DNA of 64,000 bases from Warburgia ugandensis (taxonomy: Eukaryota; Streptophyta; Magnoliopsida; Canellales; Canellaceae): contig CP141136.1 of NCBI GenBank assembly GCA_035236585.1, positions 28,178,449-28,242,448 on the forward strand, read 5' to 3'. The notes under the pieces are model-generated. The model searched no databases, was not told where the DNA came from, and worked only from the letters and a program-made list of their open reading frames with translations. A program made the translations under genes and the position numbers. Positions within the stretch are counted from its first letter, which is position 1. Each line of letters opens with the position of its first letter. Shown one piece after another: positions 29,374 to 55,200 of the stretch.

Positions 29374-32335
29374 GCGAACCCTACGTGGCTTTCTTACTTC
29401 TTCTTCTTCTTTTTTAATATATTGTAGTGGAAGTATCGAAAGAGCTAGATGCTCTTATCTTGTGCAAGTCAAGCTTAGATAATAGAATTTTAACTACTTA
29501 ATTCTACCAAAATTTTGGCAGAGTCTCCTCTATTTTTTTAGACTTGCGCATTTAATGCATGCGATTCACCTAATAAATAAGATAATAGTTCTAAAATATC
29601 TATAGGAGACTAATCTCCATACAATTCACCATAGTAAATTACTAAAACTCCTGCTTGCCAACTTGAAGTTTTAACTGAATCCCATACATACATAATTAAC
29701 ATAAAATATACATAATGTTAGAAATATATGCATAGGGTTACTCATTAGATCATACAACACAACTTATGTTCAATACCACCCACACATATACAGCACATAA
29801 TAGGATAACATTAGCTACTCAGGCTTCAATCATTTCCATCTAGAGCCTTTCCTTTGTTAACTTGATTGGTATGTGAAAAACAATAATATGAGCTGTGAAG
29901 CCTAGTAAGAAAAAAAAAAAAACTAAATCCATGCATATCCTACCATTCTTGTTATGCTTAGCTCAACTCCCCATTCATGTCCTACCATAGAACATTCATT
30001 TCCATTCTCAATCGATAATCAACAAATTAACTAGAATGTATTACCAGAGATAACATACCGGTATTTGACCAGAAATGCAATTCATTACAAACTCAAATAG
30101 TAAAGCAATAACCATAGTATGCAAATAAATCACTCCCCATTCATGTCCAACCATAGGACATTTATTTCCATTTCAACAGATAAGTAACAAAGCCATGAAC
30201 ATGTAATATAACATATAACATATGAGCATCTAACCAAAATTACAATTTATTCCAAATTCAAACTATAGGACCACAAGCATAGTATTCAAGTAAAATCATA
30301 TAGGAATATGTTTCATTTGATTATTGCCTTAACAATAATAAACAAGTATGACATCATCACTTTGATCAAGTAGTCATCTCCCTCAAGGTTTACCATCTTA
30401 GGTGGCCCACTATGAGTATCATGCATAAAGTAACTAGACCCTTAGGATTTAACATCTTGGGCAGCTCCACCATGATTCCAAAGAACCAGGCAGCCCCTTC
30501 CCTCAAGGTTTACCATCTTGGGCAGCTCCAATGTCATGTTCCTCAAGATTTACCATCTTAAGTCGCACCGCCATAGTTGCAATCAACTAGGCAGCCCTTT
30601 CCCTCATGGTTTACCATCTTGAAAGAATTAATATCTGACAACTCATCCCTCAAGAGTTACTATCTTGGGTGACCATGATCCTAAAAGACTAGGCAACCCT
30701 TTCTGTTAGGGTTTACCATCTTGAGAGACTCAATACCTGACAGCTCATTCATCAAGTAAACCATCTTGGGTGTTCCACCTTGATTCCAAAGAACCAGGCA
30801 ACCATTTTTCTCAGGATTTAACATCTTGAAAAGCTCAATAATCGACAATGCATTCCTAAGGGTTTGCCATCTTGGGCGCCTTCACCTTCGTTACAATCAA
30901 CTAAGTATTCCTTCAAGGTTTACCATCTTAGAAAGCATCATCATAGTCTACCAAGTGGCCCTCAAGGCTTACTATCTTGGCATTGATGCATTTTATCTCA
31001 ATTAACATCATCATAATAATTAAGCATGGTTAATCAGAATATCATATGTCAATTTTAATAACTAATTGCAATTCATATCATCCATTCAACCAATATGATA
31101 ATTTATATATTCTACACATTCATAGTATTAATTACAAGGTGAATCGATCAACAAATTTAAGGATAAAGAAGGGTTTAATATTCTTACATGAGTTCTAAGT
31201 ACAACTCACAACTCAATTACCAACACCGTACAAATCTTATTCAAAACCTGTGTTGAGAATATAAGATCTAAGTAAATTTTAGCATTCTGCACAAATTATT
31301 ACAATTACTTCAAGATCTCTAGTTGTAATGTCATTGATTTACCCTCTAATATCTAGATTGATGATTAGGATAACAATTAATTGCTATCTACTTAAATTAG
31401 CACCATTGGCCTCCAATCAACTGTCTAGATCAATGTGCGTACCTCTAGAGATTTCAATTCTCATCATTAAAGGTAAGTTATTCAACAATTCAATGATTTT
31501 AACCATAACCATGGTTTAATCACCTTTCGTAACCATTGATCATCACCTATTGAGTTTTGGACAGTCGGATTAGACCTTGCATTAGCTAGTCCATAATTGG
31601 TCTATCATTTTTGCTGCAATTCATTATTAACATATGATTAGAGTAATAAATTACATATATCTACCTTCCTATCGTATTCTTAATGGTTGGATTTGATGAT
31701 TGATGATTTTCTTACTCACTACCAAGTTTTCAATCGAAAATTCAATAATCAGATAGTCTCCAATCAAAGAACCGTTGCTAGGAGTGAAAAGATTATGCAT
31801 GAATTATTCAAATCCCAAAATTTTACATTTTCAAGGTCTTGTTGGAAAAAGTCTCAGCCGCTAGAGAAGGTGATCGGATTTTGGTCATTGCCGACGATGT
31901 ACACAGTATGGAAGCTACACCCAATTGCACAGATTTTTTTTTTGTTTTTTTTCAACAATAGCAACAGCAACATACACCATTGAGATGATAAAAGGAAAAC
32001 TTATCAATACTCATATGCAATTTAAAACCGATGATTTTGTTCATTGTAAACAACAAATGGGTGGTTAAGATCTTCATATCTCAATAGATTTAGATCATAA
32101 AGAAAACACACAGACACTTCAATGCAAATCATAATGGTGATTTTTTTTTACTTCTAATGGATTACAAATAATAAATGGATGCTTTTAGATTCCTCCATAT
32201 CTTCAACCATTCTTTCATTTTTGGAGGAAAAAAATGCTAAAAAAAACTATATTAGAGATAGAGAGAACAAGGACTGTGTATTGTTAGAGGAGAGTAAAAT
32301 CACATGATATAATCGGGGGAGGGGGGTGGTTAAAC
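29374..32335 (-). mobile_element. second copy of the 3.3 kb LTR-like element, inverted
   Basis: Read on the minus strand it follows the copy at 14776-18103 in the same order: the CTTCTCTAG block and a GTACATCGTCGGCAA block near 31830-31900, the pre-minisatellite region (31000-31300), the minisatellite, then TGTCC.ACCATGGA-type segments and the closing part, ending near 29374 with a diverged TGTTGCGAACCCTA where copy 1 has TGTCACAACCCTA. The outer right end is diverged and its limit is approximate. Divergence is high throughout, so this is an old copy. Confidence 0.65.
30365..30985 (-). repeat. minisatellite, inverted copy
   Basis: Repeated CCCTCAAGGTTTACCATCTT and GGGCAGCTCCACCATGATTCC units, the reverse complement of the minisatellite at 16630-17135, in about a dozen imperfect copies. 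Confidence 0.9.
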
Positions 32336-32589
32336 TCTTAGTGGATTTTAAAATTTTAGCAAAAGAAAAATCCCTCATCAAAATGATACTAAAGTATAAT
32401 TTTACGCAAGTTAGAAGCAAAATATAAAATATTACAAATTAAAGTTACATATTTATATAATATTATGATGTTTATCTATGAAAATTTAAGTAATGACACA
32501 CCAATATCTATATATAAAGCTAAGCGAGGTTTAGGCTTACTTTTCAATGGGTTCTCTAATTTTCTTCCTACCTGTGTTTGTGGTCAAAC

Positions 32590-32591
<2 letters not shown>

Positions 32592-32657
<66 letters not shown>
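32592..32657. repeat. (GA)n microsatellite, 66 bp
   Basis: Uninterrupted GA repeat. The Arg-Glu open frame across it is spurious. Confidence 0.96.
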
Positions 32658-32659
<2 letters not shown>

Positions 32660-33139
32660 TTTCTCACACCTTATACTTCTGCAGCATTTCTACTAATGGC
32701 TATGATTGCATTAGACCGATATATTTGTTTATTTAGACACTAGCTTAGCTTGACCATGCCCTGAAATATTTTACGTTAAACAATGCTTCTCGTCTTGTTG
32801 TGTGGTGATATAATAATCATGGTAAAGATAATTATTGTGGTGCATGTTTAAGACCAAACCTTGAAAATTACCTGTTTGAATCGTCGAATATATGGGGTAA
32901 CATGTACCTAATGGTGCATGCAGACGCAACAAAGGCTCCACTGGGCATGCTCTTGCTACGTAAAGATTCTCTTTACGGTAGATAAAAAGTTACTTTTGGT
33001 ACGTAGCTAGAGAGGAACTTTCAGTTAGTTTATGTCATCGTAGGCAAAACTAGTTCACTGATTTACAAACTAGGAAACAATATCACAACAATGGTTGTCA
33101 AAAGTCATCGTCTAGGTGCGATTAGTCTTGAGTTTAAGG

Positions 33140-33271
33140 AAGTGCAGACCACAAGAGTCAATAGCATACAGCTTTACCTTGCATTTTGCAAGAAGATGTT
33201 TCCACGCCTTGAACCCGTGACCTCAAGGTTGCACAACGACAACTCTACCATTGCGCCAAAGCTCCCCCCTT
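33140..33271 (-). mobile_element. Au-type SINE, 5' part
   Basis: On the minus strand it begins GGGGGGAGCTTTGGCGCAAT, then GGTAGAGTTGTCGTTGTG, an RNA polymerase III B-box-like GGTCACGGGTTCAAGGC, and the CTTGCAAAATGCAAGGTAAAG body. The 3' part degrades after that. The A-box-like and B-box-like sites show its tRNA origin. Confidence 0.8.
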
Positions 33272-34020
33272 AAGATTTGAATGTAGAAATGTTAGTTAGT
33301 AATTTGGCTTGTAATTTCTTCTTAGTGTCAAATGATATGATTAGTCATTGCCATAGGTGAAAAACCATTGTATCATGCTAGACTTGGGACTACGACAATG
33401 ACGACAAATTAGCGTTCTTTAGTATTATGAACTTATCAACAACATTGCTCACAACGTAAATTGATTGTAAAATTTTATTTTCCTTCTATTCTATGCATAA
33501 AAATCTACTGAATATGGGTTAACTCTCTAGCTCGATCTCTCTCACGAATGCGTGGAATCTATAAAGTTAATCTTTTCAACCTCTCTAGCAAATGATTTTC
33601 TATGACATCTTTTCAACATTTTCATCTACATTATATTTGGAGTATGAACGGTGTGGATCGACATTCTTTGTGGCCCTATGCAGTTTTTGTGTTACTTTGC
33701 TCACCACTTAACACCCATATAATCCTATTCTAACAAAGTCTACAAAATGAGCAGCCAGGATTAACATTCAAATAATATTTTCCAGTCATCTTGTGCTACC
33801 TAGTTGGTTTCTTCACTGTGGTCATCCCAACAAAAAAAGAAGGTTTCACCGGCTGCAATACATACAATTGGGACATACCATTTGTGATCAGATTAACCAT
33901 GATCGAAATTCCGTCTAGATCTAGTATTTAACTCCCGATGGGAAAGATTAGCGGTTGTGATTGTTGATAAAGTAGGTCCCGCTGAGTAAGCTTGTAGGAC
34001 CACATGGCCCGTCCTATTTT
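33272..34020. promoter_or_regulatory. upstream region of the PABP gene
   Basis: No coding region is visible. The DNA becomes less AT-rich from about 33860. An ACATGGCCCGTCC element near 34001 has a GGCCC core, like site II-type boxes common upstream of plant translation genes. A clear TATA box is not evident; CACATAAATG near 34072 is the nearest candidate. The transcription start is unknown, so the limits are a guess. Confidence 0.4.
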
Positions 34021-34099
34021 TTCCCGTGCCAACCATCAACCTACAAGTGGGAGTTCCGCTCGCCTCCCCCTCACATAAATGTAGGTTTTCCTGCGTTGA

Positions 34100-46007
<11,908 letters not shown>

Positions 46008-46700
46008 TCACTGAACTCAGTCAACATTTGCTGTGAATTCGTTCCTTTATACGAGTGGTAGGGCCCCCTTTTTATGAAGGGCTTGGTGAGGTGAGATGTC
46101 GCTGTTTTTTGTCCCTCTTCCTAAAGATTTGTCCGGTTGGTAGGGTTAATAGCCGGCTGCTGAGTGCTGGAAATTTTTGGGCTTTGACTTGGTATAGGCG
46201 TGTTATAGATATTTCTGTGGTCACTGGGTGGTTCCCTTATTTTGATTTTCATTTGATTGGATTTGCGAACAAAAATACAGAGATACTAGGTACAATTTTA
46301 GAGTTGTCTACCATCCTTTGAATCCTTTTGGTGGTTATTCTTGACTTGATATCTTTTTGTTAGCACTGCTTCTGATTATACCTGGGTATGTCAACTTGTT
46401 CTCTCGTGTGCCTTCTCAGTTGTTCTGTCCGTTCGGGTTTGGTATCCAACTCGATTGCATCAGACAGTGAAACGGCTCAACTTAATTTGTTTGTGCACCG
46501 GCGTAATCCTTCAGGTAAAATATGTAGCATCCTTTTCGTGTATTTGCGATGGAATCCCTCGGGGTGTGGCTACATGAAGGTTGGAGATTATAGTTCCAGA
46601 TGTTGGATGTTGTCCATGAATCCTCGGTAAATCCTGTGTCCTGTTTGGCAACTATATTCTTTTGGTGCAATCAAATGTGCTCTTGAAGTGTGGTTTGGTT
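46008..46700 (+). other. PABP 3' UTR and downstream flank
   Basis: T-rich, non-coding sequence after the stop codon. No canonical AATAAA was seen, so the mRNA end cannot be placed. Confidence 0.45.
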
Positions 46701-48055
<1,355 letters not shown>

Positions 48056-48380
48056 GAGATGAAACTCTAATTCCTTAAAAAATGGTAAGATCTTTGGAGC
48101 AAGAAGATGGGTTGATTTGTATCATCTTGACTTTGGTTTTGCTTCCTCTCTTTTCTTAATAATATTGAGTTAGGTTCTTCTCTTACCAGTATCAATAGAA
48201 TATGCTGAACAAAATCTTCTTCCAGTAAAGCTCAATTTAGATAGGGAAATCAATCATATGGATTTAATGAAATTATGTGCTATGGCTCAATTTCAAAGTC
48301 AATCCTATTTCTGATAGGAGAAGTTAACAATTTAATTTAATTTCTCTCTTATTGTTGTATCCGTAATAGTGCATTTGATA
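48056..48380 (+). other. possible plastid-derived segment (NUPT), diverged
   Basis: The wording of GGGTTGATTTGTATCATCTT, ATAGAATATGCTGA(A)CAAA, ATTATGTGCTATGGCT, AGTCAATCCTATTTCTGATA and CCGTAATAGTGC strongly resembles a non-coding stretch of plastid DNA that I recall, probably from the inverted repeat. The exact plastid position is not certain. Many substitutions suggest an old transfer. Confidence 0.35.
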
Positions 48381-49892
48381 ACTAGAGTTATTCTATGATA
48401 AATGATCACTATGAGTCAGACCCAATAGAATTTGATTACTCCTTTTTTTCTATCATTAATGTAACCATTTGCTCATGCAATTTGGGATCTTTATGTTGGT
48501 CAACTGCTCAGCCTATTATTGTGGATTTAACTTTCCCTAAAATTAGAAGAATGCCAAATAGCTACAAAGTGGTAACATTTGGTACCACCTTGTGGAGCAT
48601 ACTTTTGCATGACCCAACTTATTCATGTGATTGGTGGAGGTTTGGATCTGCAATGGATCAAAAAACTTGTGGATAGGATGACTATAGGATTACCATTGAT
48701 TGTCAATGTTTCTAATCTATCTATTTTGAATTACACTTTTGAAGATGCTAGAATGAATTGGTTAATCCCCTTGCTTTTTTATCTATTATGCATCCAACGC
48801 GAGACCAATTACATGAAAGAGTTGGATCATGCAAATATTCACTCACTCTCCCATCAAGCATTTACTTGTTGTTCCTCAAAATAGAAACGAAGAGATTATA
48901 AATTACGAAGCAAAAAAATTAGTTATTTGATGTGCTTTCTCTCTATCAAAACTGTTATAATTGATTAAAAGGAAAACATGTACCATTAATAAAACCTTTG
49001 TGATCATGAAGTGTCATGGACATTCTAGATTGTCTAGATAGAGAAAAGGATAGGTAAAATAATGAACTAAAGACATGTAACTGTAAAAAAAAGAAAAAAG
49101 AAAAATTGGCTACTTTTTAGACAAAGGAAAAATGTAGTGGAGCAGTCTTTCAATGTCCAAAAGCCATACGGCACAAGAAAATTAAATCCACAAACAGTAA
49201 TAACTTACATAAATAAGGCATAAAGTGATTTAATGTGGTTACATTCCGTGTGCTTTCGCAACAGTCACAAAGTTTGAATTCAGAAAAAGAATCAGCAAAA
49301 AACAAGTCGCGAAATTTGTGAAATTTTAGAATATACAAAAAAGAGATGAAAAAAGTTGAAATTTTTTAAAAAGTGGGAAAACAAAAGTCAAAATTTTCAA
49401 AAAAGAAATGGAAAAAAGTCAAGAAGTTTTTTTAATTATAAAAAGATTCAAAAGGAAAATGTACAATCTATTTAACAACTACTTGAGTATAAAGAGATGT
49501 TATAGATAAAATGAAATATAATATCCAAATAAAATTGCAACGTTCAGCGTTTAAAGAAGTAGAAGAGAAAATAGTCAGAGTAAAAAATTTTGAAATACGA
49601 AAAATAGAAAGTCAATTATTGGAGTTGGAGAGACAAGAGACTTGAAGTTTAGGGTTAAATTGTTGAAGAAAAGTCAAAAAAGAAAATGTTAAGATGAAAA
49701 ATCATAAAACATGTAGTTGTAAAATCAAAAGAAACTTATAAGTTGAAAAAAAGCGTAAAATCTGGTATTTCTTAGAAAGACTAGGTTTGAAGCGAAAAAG
49801 TAGAACAAATTAAAAAGGACAAGTTTTATTAAAAAATATTGGTCCTTTTAAAGTAACGGGGCTTATGAAAAACACAGGTCATTTTCAATAAA

Positions 49893-49895
<3 letters not shown>
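48381..49895. other. AT-rich intergenic DNA; A-rich from about 49080
   Basis: Two short overlapping frames at 48395-48884 show no family resemblance and sit next to the plastid-like stretch. From 49080 to 49890 the + strand is strongly A/purine-rich (repeated AAAAAGTCAAAATTTT-like words) without a sustained frame. Confidence 0.45.

Positions 49896-49947
<52 letters not shown>
49896..49947. repeat. (AG)n microsatellite, about 52 bp
   Basis: Uninterrupted AG repeat. A second shorter one lies at about 50130-50149. Confidence 0.95.
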
Positions 49948-49950
<3 letters not shown>

Positions 49951-50362
49951 GAGTCTACTGTTACTATGATTTTCATTGTTTACACTCCCGCTGCGATTCT
50001 AGAACTAGCTAGTTTCCCTCCATTATAGGTAGCTTATTGGTCTTATCCTAGCCCATTCCACTAGTTATGCGACTATAGTTCAATTGATTCATTTGCATTC
50101 TTTGGTCGTGTGACTTTCCCAATGCTTGGAGAGAGAGAGAGAGAGAGAGGTGAAGCTTTGTCAGAGTAGGATAGGGATTAACGTTTGCGAAATTGAAATT
50201 TGTCTTTTGCTACTTCTGGAGAATGATCAATTGATAGCATGTGATAGTTGCCTAAGGGAATTCAAAATGATGAACAATGTGGATGTGTGTAGTTAAGGGT
50301 TTTTATGGTCTTGTTTCCTATGAGGTGTTTCTGATACTTCGTTTCAAACTGTATAGAAGAAT

Positions 50363-50625
50363 TAAGGATGGCAAAGGGTCAGGCCACTCATGAGCCCCGA
50401 TCCTAATTGACCCCTCAAGGATCTAGTTAGGAGTAAGAAATTTGCAGGCCCAGAAGGATTAGGGTCAAAACATGCAACCCGAATGTATAGGAAGTTAGTT
50501 TTCTAACCCAAATACTATTGGGGTCAGAAAACTACGACCAGAAGTTAGTTAGGGTCAGGATAAAAACACTAAAATCAAGGTTAGGGCTGCCAAAATTGTG
50601 CGCATCTAAACCTTTGCCATCCCTA
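50363..50625. mobile_element. hAT-like MITE, 263 bp
   Basis: Left end TAAGGATGGCAAAGGGTCAG; the inverse of the right end reads TAGGGATGGCAAAGG, typical of hAT-type ends. The interior is rich in AGGGTCAG(A/G) and GACCC words shared with the larger relative at 55370. The flanks AGAAGAAT and AGAAGTCC agree at the first five of eight positions, so the target duplication is only partly kept. Confidence 0.65.
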
Positions 50626-51925
50626 AGAAGTCCGAACTACATTTAGCCACTAAATAATAATAATAAATATATAAAGCTTACTTGCTTGCAAATTTGCACT
50701 CTCTATACGTGAATCCGCAGAAATATTTACAAGCAATGCACACCATTTTGGATTCATGGAATGTTGGGCCGTAAAAGTCTTCAAAGGACTCCCCACTTTT
50801 CTCTACCTCAATTTAGTAGCTCAACGTCATTCTACCTTCAATGTGAAGTATCTGACTCTTTACGATAGTGATCAAGAGCGATGCTAGAAAGAGTGGCCTT
50901 CAATCTTCCTCTGCCGACGACGAAGAACAATATGAAGACGATTGAATACGTTCCTCATAACCTGACAATCTCTGAGTCTTGCGTATGGGAGGATCTTGAT
51001 ATATAAGACGCAATGTGGATCATTAAAGGGAGAAGTCTTGCATGTAATCTTGAGATTGCGGCATGTTGGAAGATCACTGGCACTTGTTGAAAGCTTATAG
51101 AATTTCAAGGGGATGATTCACGCATACTATGTTTGTGGAGATGTGTTAGATGTTTAAGAAATTTTATACATAAGTCACGAGACACAGGTGACCTGAAAGC
51201 CGAATTGAACTAAGAGAGCTTTCTTACCACAGGAGATTCAACTGTCAAGAAAGTGATTCTTTTTGTATCCCCATTGCATCTTGTATGCAGTATCATAAAA
51301 TGATGTAAGCTCTATTTAAGAGAAAAAACAATGAGAATCTATCTTGCATCAACAACCAGTAGCTAGAAGCATCTAATAGGCATGAATTTTTTGCAGGTAG
51401 TGTAAATAGGAGAAGCCCAACAAGATGAATTCATCAGATCATCTAATAGGCATCGGATAGTTCAAAGCATTCAGTCCGAATAACATTTCTGTTAACTTAA
51501 AACTTAATCTATATATTTGGAGGTTTTGGATCCCCATCAAAGTAAATCCTACTGTATCTCTTTATAAAATAGCCCGTAGAGCAAACTTTGTGGTCAAGTT
51601 GACCGAGCAACCACATAACATGTGCATCCTCTGCAAAAGCTGTAATTTGAGTCAAGAGGAACAACCTTATGGTTGCTTCCCGGGTATGCCTCTGCAGGTA
51701 AGATTCACCTGGTATATGAAGCTGTTCTCTGGTGGATTCAGTGAATACTAACCTCTTGCTTTTTCTTGTCAAAAAAGATGAAAGCAACAAAATTTCACCA
51801 ATTCCAATCTTCAAATCTACAAGGACTTCAACAATGAGGATGGGTGGTGCTCCATGATGAGACTAAGATAGCTTTCTGGAAATGTGATATCCCTTTCAAG
51901 CTACCCTTGTATCCCACATTAAAGG
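50626..51925 (-). other. 3' UTR and downstream flank of the RUS gene
   Basis: No family resemblance in any frame. A 101-codon minus-strand frame at 51509-51814 is probably untranslated sequence after the RUS stop. Confidence 0.4.
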
Positions 51926-52204
51926 TCAGTGAGAAGAGGCTGTATACACTGGACGGATCCTGTTAGGCAATGGCTTTGCTATAAGCCCTTCCATGACCCA
52001 GCCAGCTACTTGGCCATCATGCTTGACATGGTTGAATTCCCTTTGTACATACTCTAAAGACATTTCCAACTTTCCACCAGGCATGCAGTCGGCAAAAGCA
52101 CCCATAGACTTTATTCCTGCATTTCTCTCTAGCCAATACAAATAGTTGACGTGGAACAATGACTTGAGCATGTCTTCCGGTGTGGAGCCCTCTTTTAGAA
52201 CCAC
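51926..52204 (-). CDS. RUS exon f (terminal)
   Basis: 92 codons plus [23 protein letters not shown], then [31 protein letters not shown] and [20 protein letters not shown] at the end. Acceptor GATCAG|GTGG. Confidence 0.9.
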   Translation of the reverse strand: MVLKEGSTPEDMLKSLFHVNYLYWLERNAGIKSMGAFADCMPGGKLEMSLEYVQREFNHVKHDGQVAGWVMEGLIAKPLPNRIRPVYTASSH

Positions 52205-55200
52205 CTGATCGAAGCATAAGCCATTATCTACAAGATTTAAGGATGAAATGTCTTCCTCGACAATAGAAATGCTATGTAAACTGATATCCCTTTTAGCTGT
52301 TCACTTACACAGAATTTTCCCTTCTCCTCTGCCAATATGTAGCTCTCACTGCTGAATATATCAAATAAAGCAAATGCATCCTCCTTGCTGTTGATGACTT
52401 CACTAAGCTTGGATCCCAAACTCAATCGGTGTCCAATTTCCACAGCAGCATCTTCAGCCTCTGTTGAAAGTACTGACGATGGTTCCTGAGTAACATAAGG
52501 CCAAATAACCATTAAGCACCGGTATCATGAAAAGGAATGCTTTTGGACTTAAACCAAGACCATTCAGTACTAACTAAACATGGTTCTGAACAATTGCAAA
52601 GACAAAAGGACATTGAAAACTGGACTTCACTAAGTATATGTGCAGGTTTTCCTTCAGTAGCTTACAATGGAGTAGTTAAAATTTTAAAAATATCAGATCC
52701 AACAGTCAAAAGCAACTCTTGGCAGGTTCAGCAAATGGATGACCGTCACTGTTACAAAGCACACATCTCCAAAGAGGTGGTGAAGCAACAGAATAAAAGA
52801 TAACCCAAATGAAGGTACCCAGTTTGATTCCCCATGTTTGGTGTTGGACTAGGGATTCCAGTGGGGAGTCATTCTATCTCTCTAATCCAATATAAATATT
52901 AGTGATATTCAGGTATAGGGATATGCTGTTAAGAGGCACATTGACACTGGGGAACTTTAACAGTTGTAACAGCGTTAGTTCCTTTAGTTAGCAGCCATTC
53001 CCCACCGGATGAATAAAACAATATCGTGAGCAAGTTATCAGGACTTGTTAGAGTGTGACCCACAAGAATGTAGCCATGAATATATTAATTGCATAGTGCA
53101 ACACTCATACTCATTGATCACATAAAGAACATTCTTGACACAGTTCAGCAAGAAACTAAGAATACTGTGCAAATCAACTGCACAAATTATCAGAAGGTAA
53201 CAGCTTATCTATCCACGCTTATGTATCTTCCAAACAAAGTCTTGATCCTACATGATCCAGTTATCTCTTTACTTACAGGAACATGATTGGTATGCCCACT
53301 TGATTCCCGGGAAAAACCAATGATGCTTCCTGGCTTCAACATTAGTTCCTGCCCAAGTCTTTCAAGGGCCCATTAATTCTGAAGAATGTCCAAATGATTA
53401 AGAATTTTCACTGGCATAAATCTAGCCTTAAGCAACCCAAACCAACTAGATCTAGCAACTGCGACAAGATCCAGATCAGTTAGACCAAGACTTGCCAACA
53501 GTTTTACAAGTTGTTACCAAATCTTACAACATTGACCAGTCCGTAACAAAGTAAACAATAAGCTAGCTACTAATTTTTAGCAGCCAATAGGGAGCAATAG
53601 AGTTTTCCAGGTACATCTTTCAAGTTGGAACTATTAGAGTATCAGGTGTAATTATTGCAGGCAAGATAATTTGATAGCAAAGCACAAATAGACCTAGTAT
53701 GTAACCCAGACAGGTTGTGGTAAGTTGGTTGGAGTTGTGGGTTTACTCCCCATTGACCCCAAGTTCAGATCCCACTCCTGGACTACCTTGATGTGTGTGG
53801 TTTGTCAGGGACACGCTATGATACCAACACTCCAAATCCAATGAAAGGTGGGTTCAACGGCCAGCTATAGATGGGTAGGGATTAGCTTATTCCCAGACGA
53901 ACCAGCCCATCCATTGAAGCTTTGCGAGCAAGGGAAGGTAGGTAGGCACAGCCCCACAGAGAGAGAGAACAAAAAGAATTAGATACTTTCATTTGTGAGT
54001 GGACATCCTAACAAACAAGATCATCAAATTGGAGTTGTAAAAGAGAAACTATAGAAGCATAAGGTATAATATCCACACACCCATTTTCTTATAGGGATGG
54101 GGATGGTCTTGTCCTGTAGTGTGCACAATCAAATTTAACTAACCTGACCAGTCTAAAAAGAATCGACCAAATACCTAAAAAATTATTTTTTTTAAAAAGG
54201 AAAACAAGCACCCTCAAGAACAAAAACGGCTTCCATCTCTTTTGTGCTTCCGCAGCTTCTCTGCCTCCCTATACAACCAACCTCTCTTCAATTCCATTTC
54301 CTCTTCTCCACTCCAATTTCTTCCTCTTTATTTACATGGAAGCCCAGAAAATTTCACCACACCTTGAGAATTATCAGTCTCTTTTCAGAAAACTCTCTCT
54401 TATAACATACAAGAAAGCCCCCATGTTCTCTACATGGGACAAACCCTCTAGAAATTGAAAACCCATCTCCCAAGACGCAAGAATTAAAAAACCCAGAGGG
54501 AGAAAACGTCTTCACCATATAAAAGTCCATCTAGGTCAGTCCAAAAAGCCCAAGAGCTTCACAATTAAGGCAACGATAATTTGATTCCAGGAACTCTTCT
54601 CTCTTTAAAGTTACAGCTTTAATTCATGTAAGCCAACTGAAATTGTTACTAAGGCTTTAACTGCTTTCGGTGAAAGCCCATTGGCAAGATGCTGCTATGG
54701 TTCTTAACAGAATGGCAAATCCATAACCAGCATTATTACTCTTAGATACATTCAGAAGAAGTAGAAAATTGAATGGAAGGTTATCTTATATAATATAACA
54801 ACAATGATGTTTAGAAAGGTTAGGAACTGGGATGGAACAGAAAAATTGTTCACAGAAATGTTTGAGAGAGGTGTTAAACCAGCTAATTTCACATTTTCCA
54901 CCATAACAAGTTGTGCTAGGCAATATTCTTTGCCACGTAAGGCTGTGGACTATTTGATAGAGTTGTAGCCCAGGTGATGTTACTTATTCAGTGATGATTG
55001 AAGCTAATGGGAGAGTGGGTAATATGGATATGGCCCTAGAGTTTGTATGATAGAGCTAGGAAAGAAAAATGGCAACTTGACCCAGAGACTTTCTCAAGTT
55101 CAATTCAGATCCACGGATGTCAGTTAATTTTGATGGAGCACTGAGTTTGCTATTGCAGGATCATGTCTGAATGTTAACTCAAATTTCTAGTGGGAAGGTT

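Noticed and set aside
48395-48884. Two overlapping frames of 93 and 101 codons
   Set aside because: No domain resemblance in either; possibly decayed organelle-like or random DNA.
51509-51814. 101-codon minus frame downstream of RUS
   Set aside because: Follows the RUS stop codon and matches no family; probably 3' UTR.
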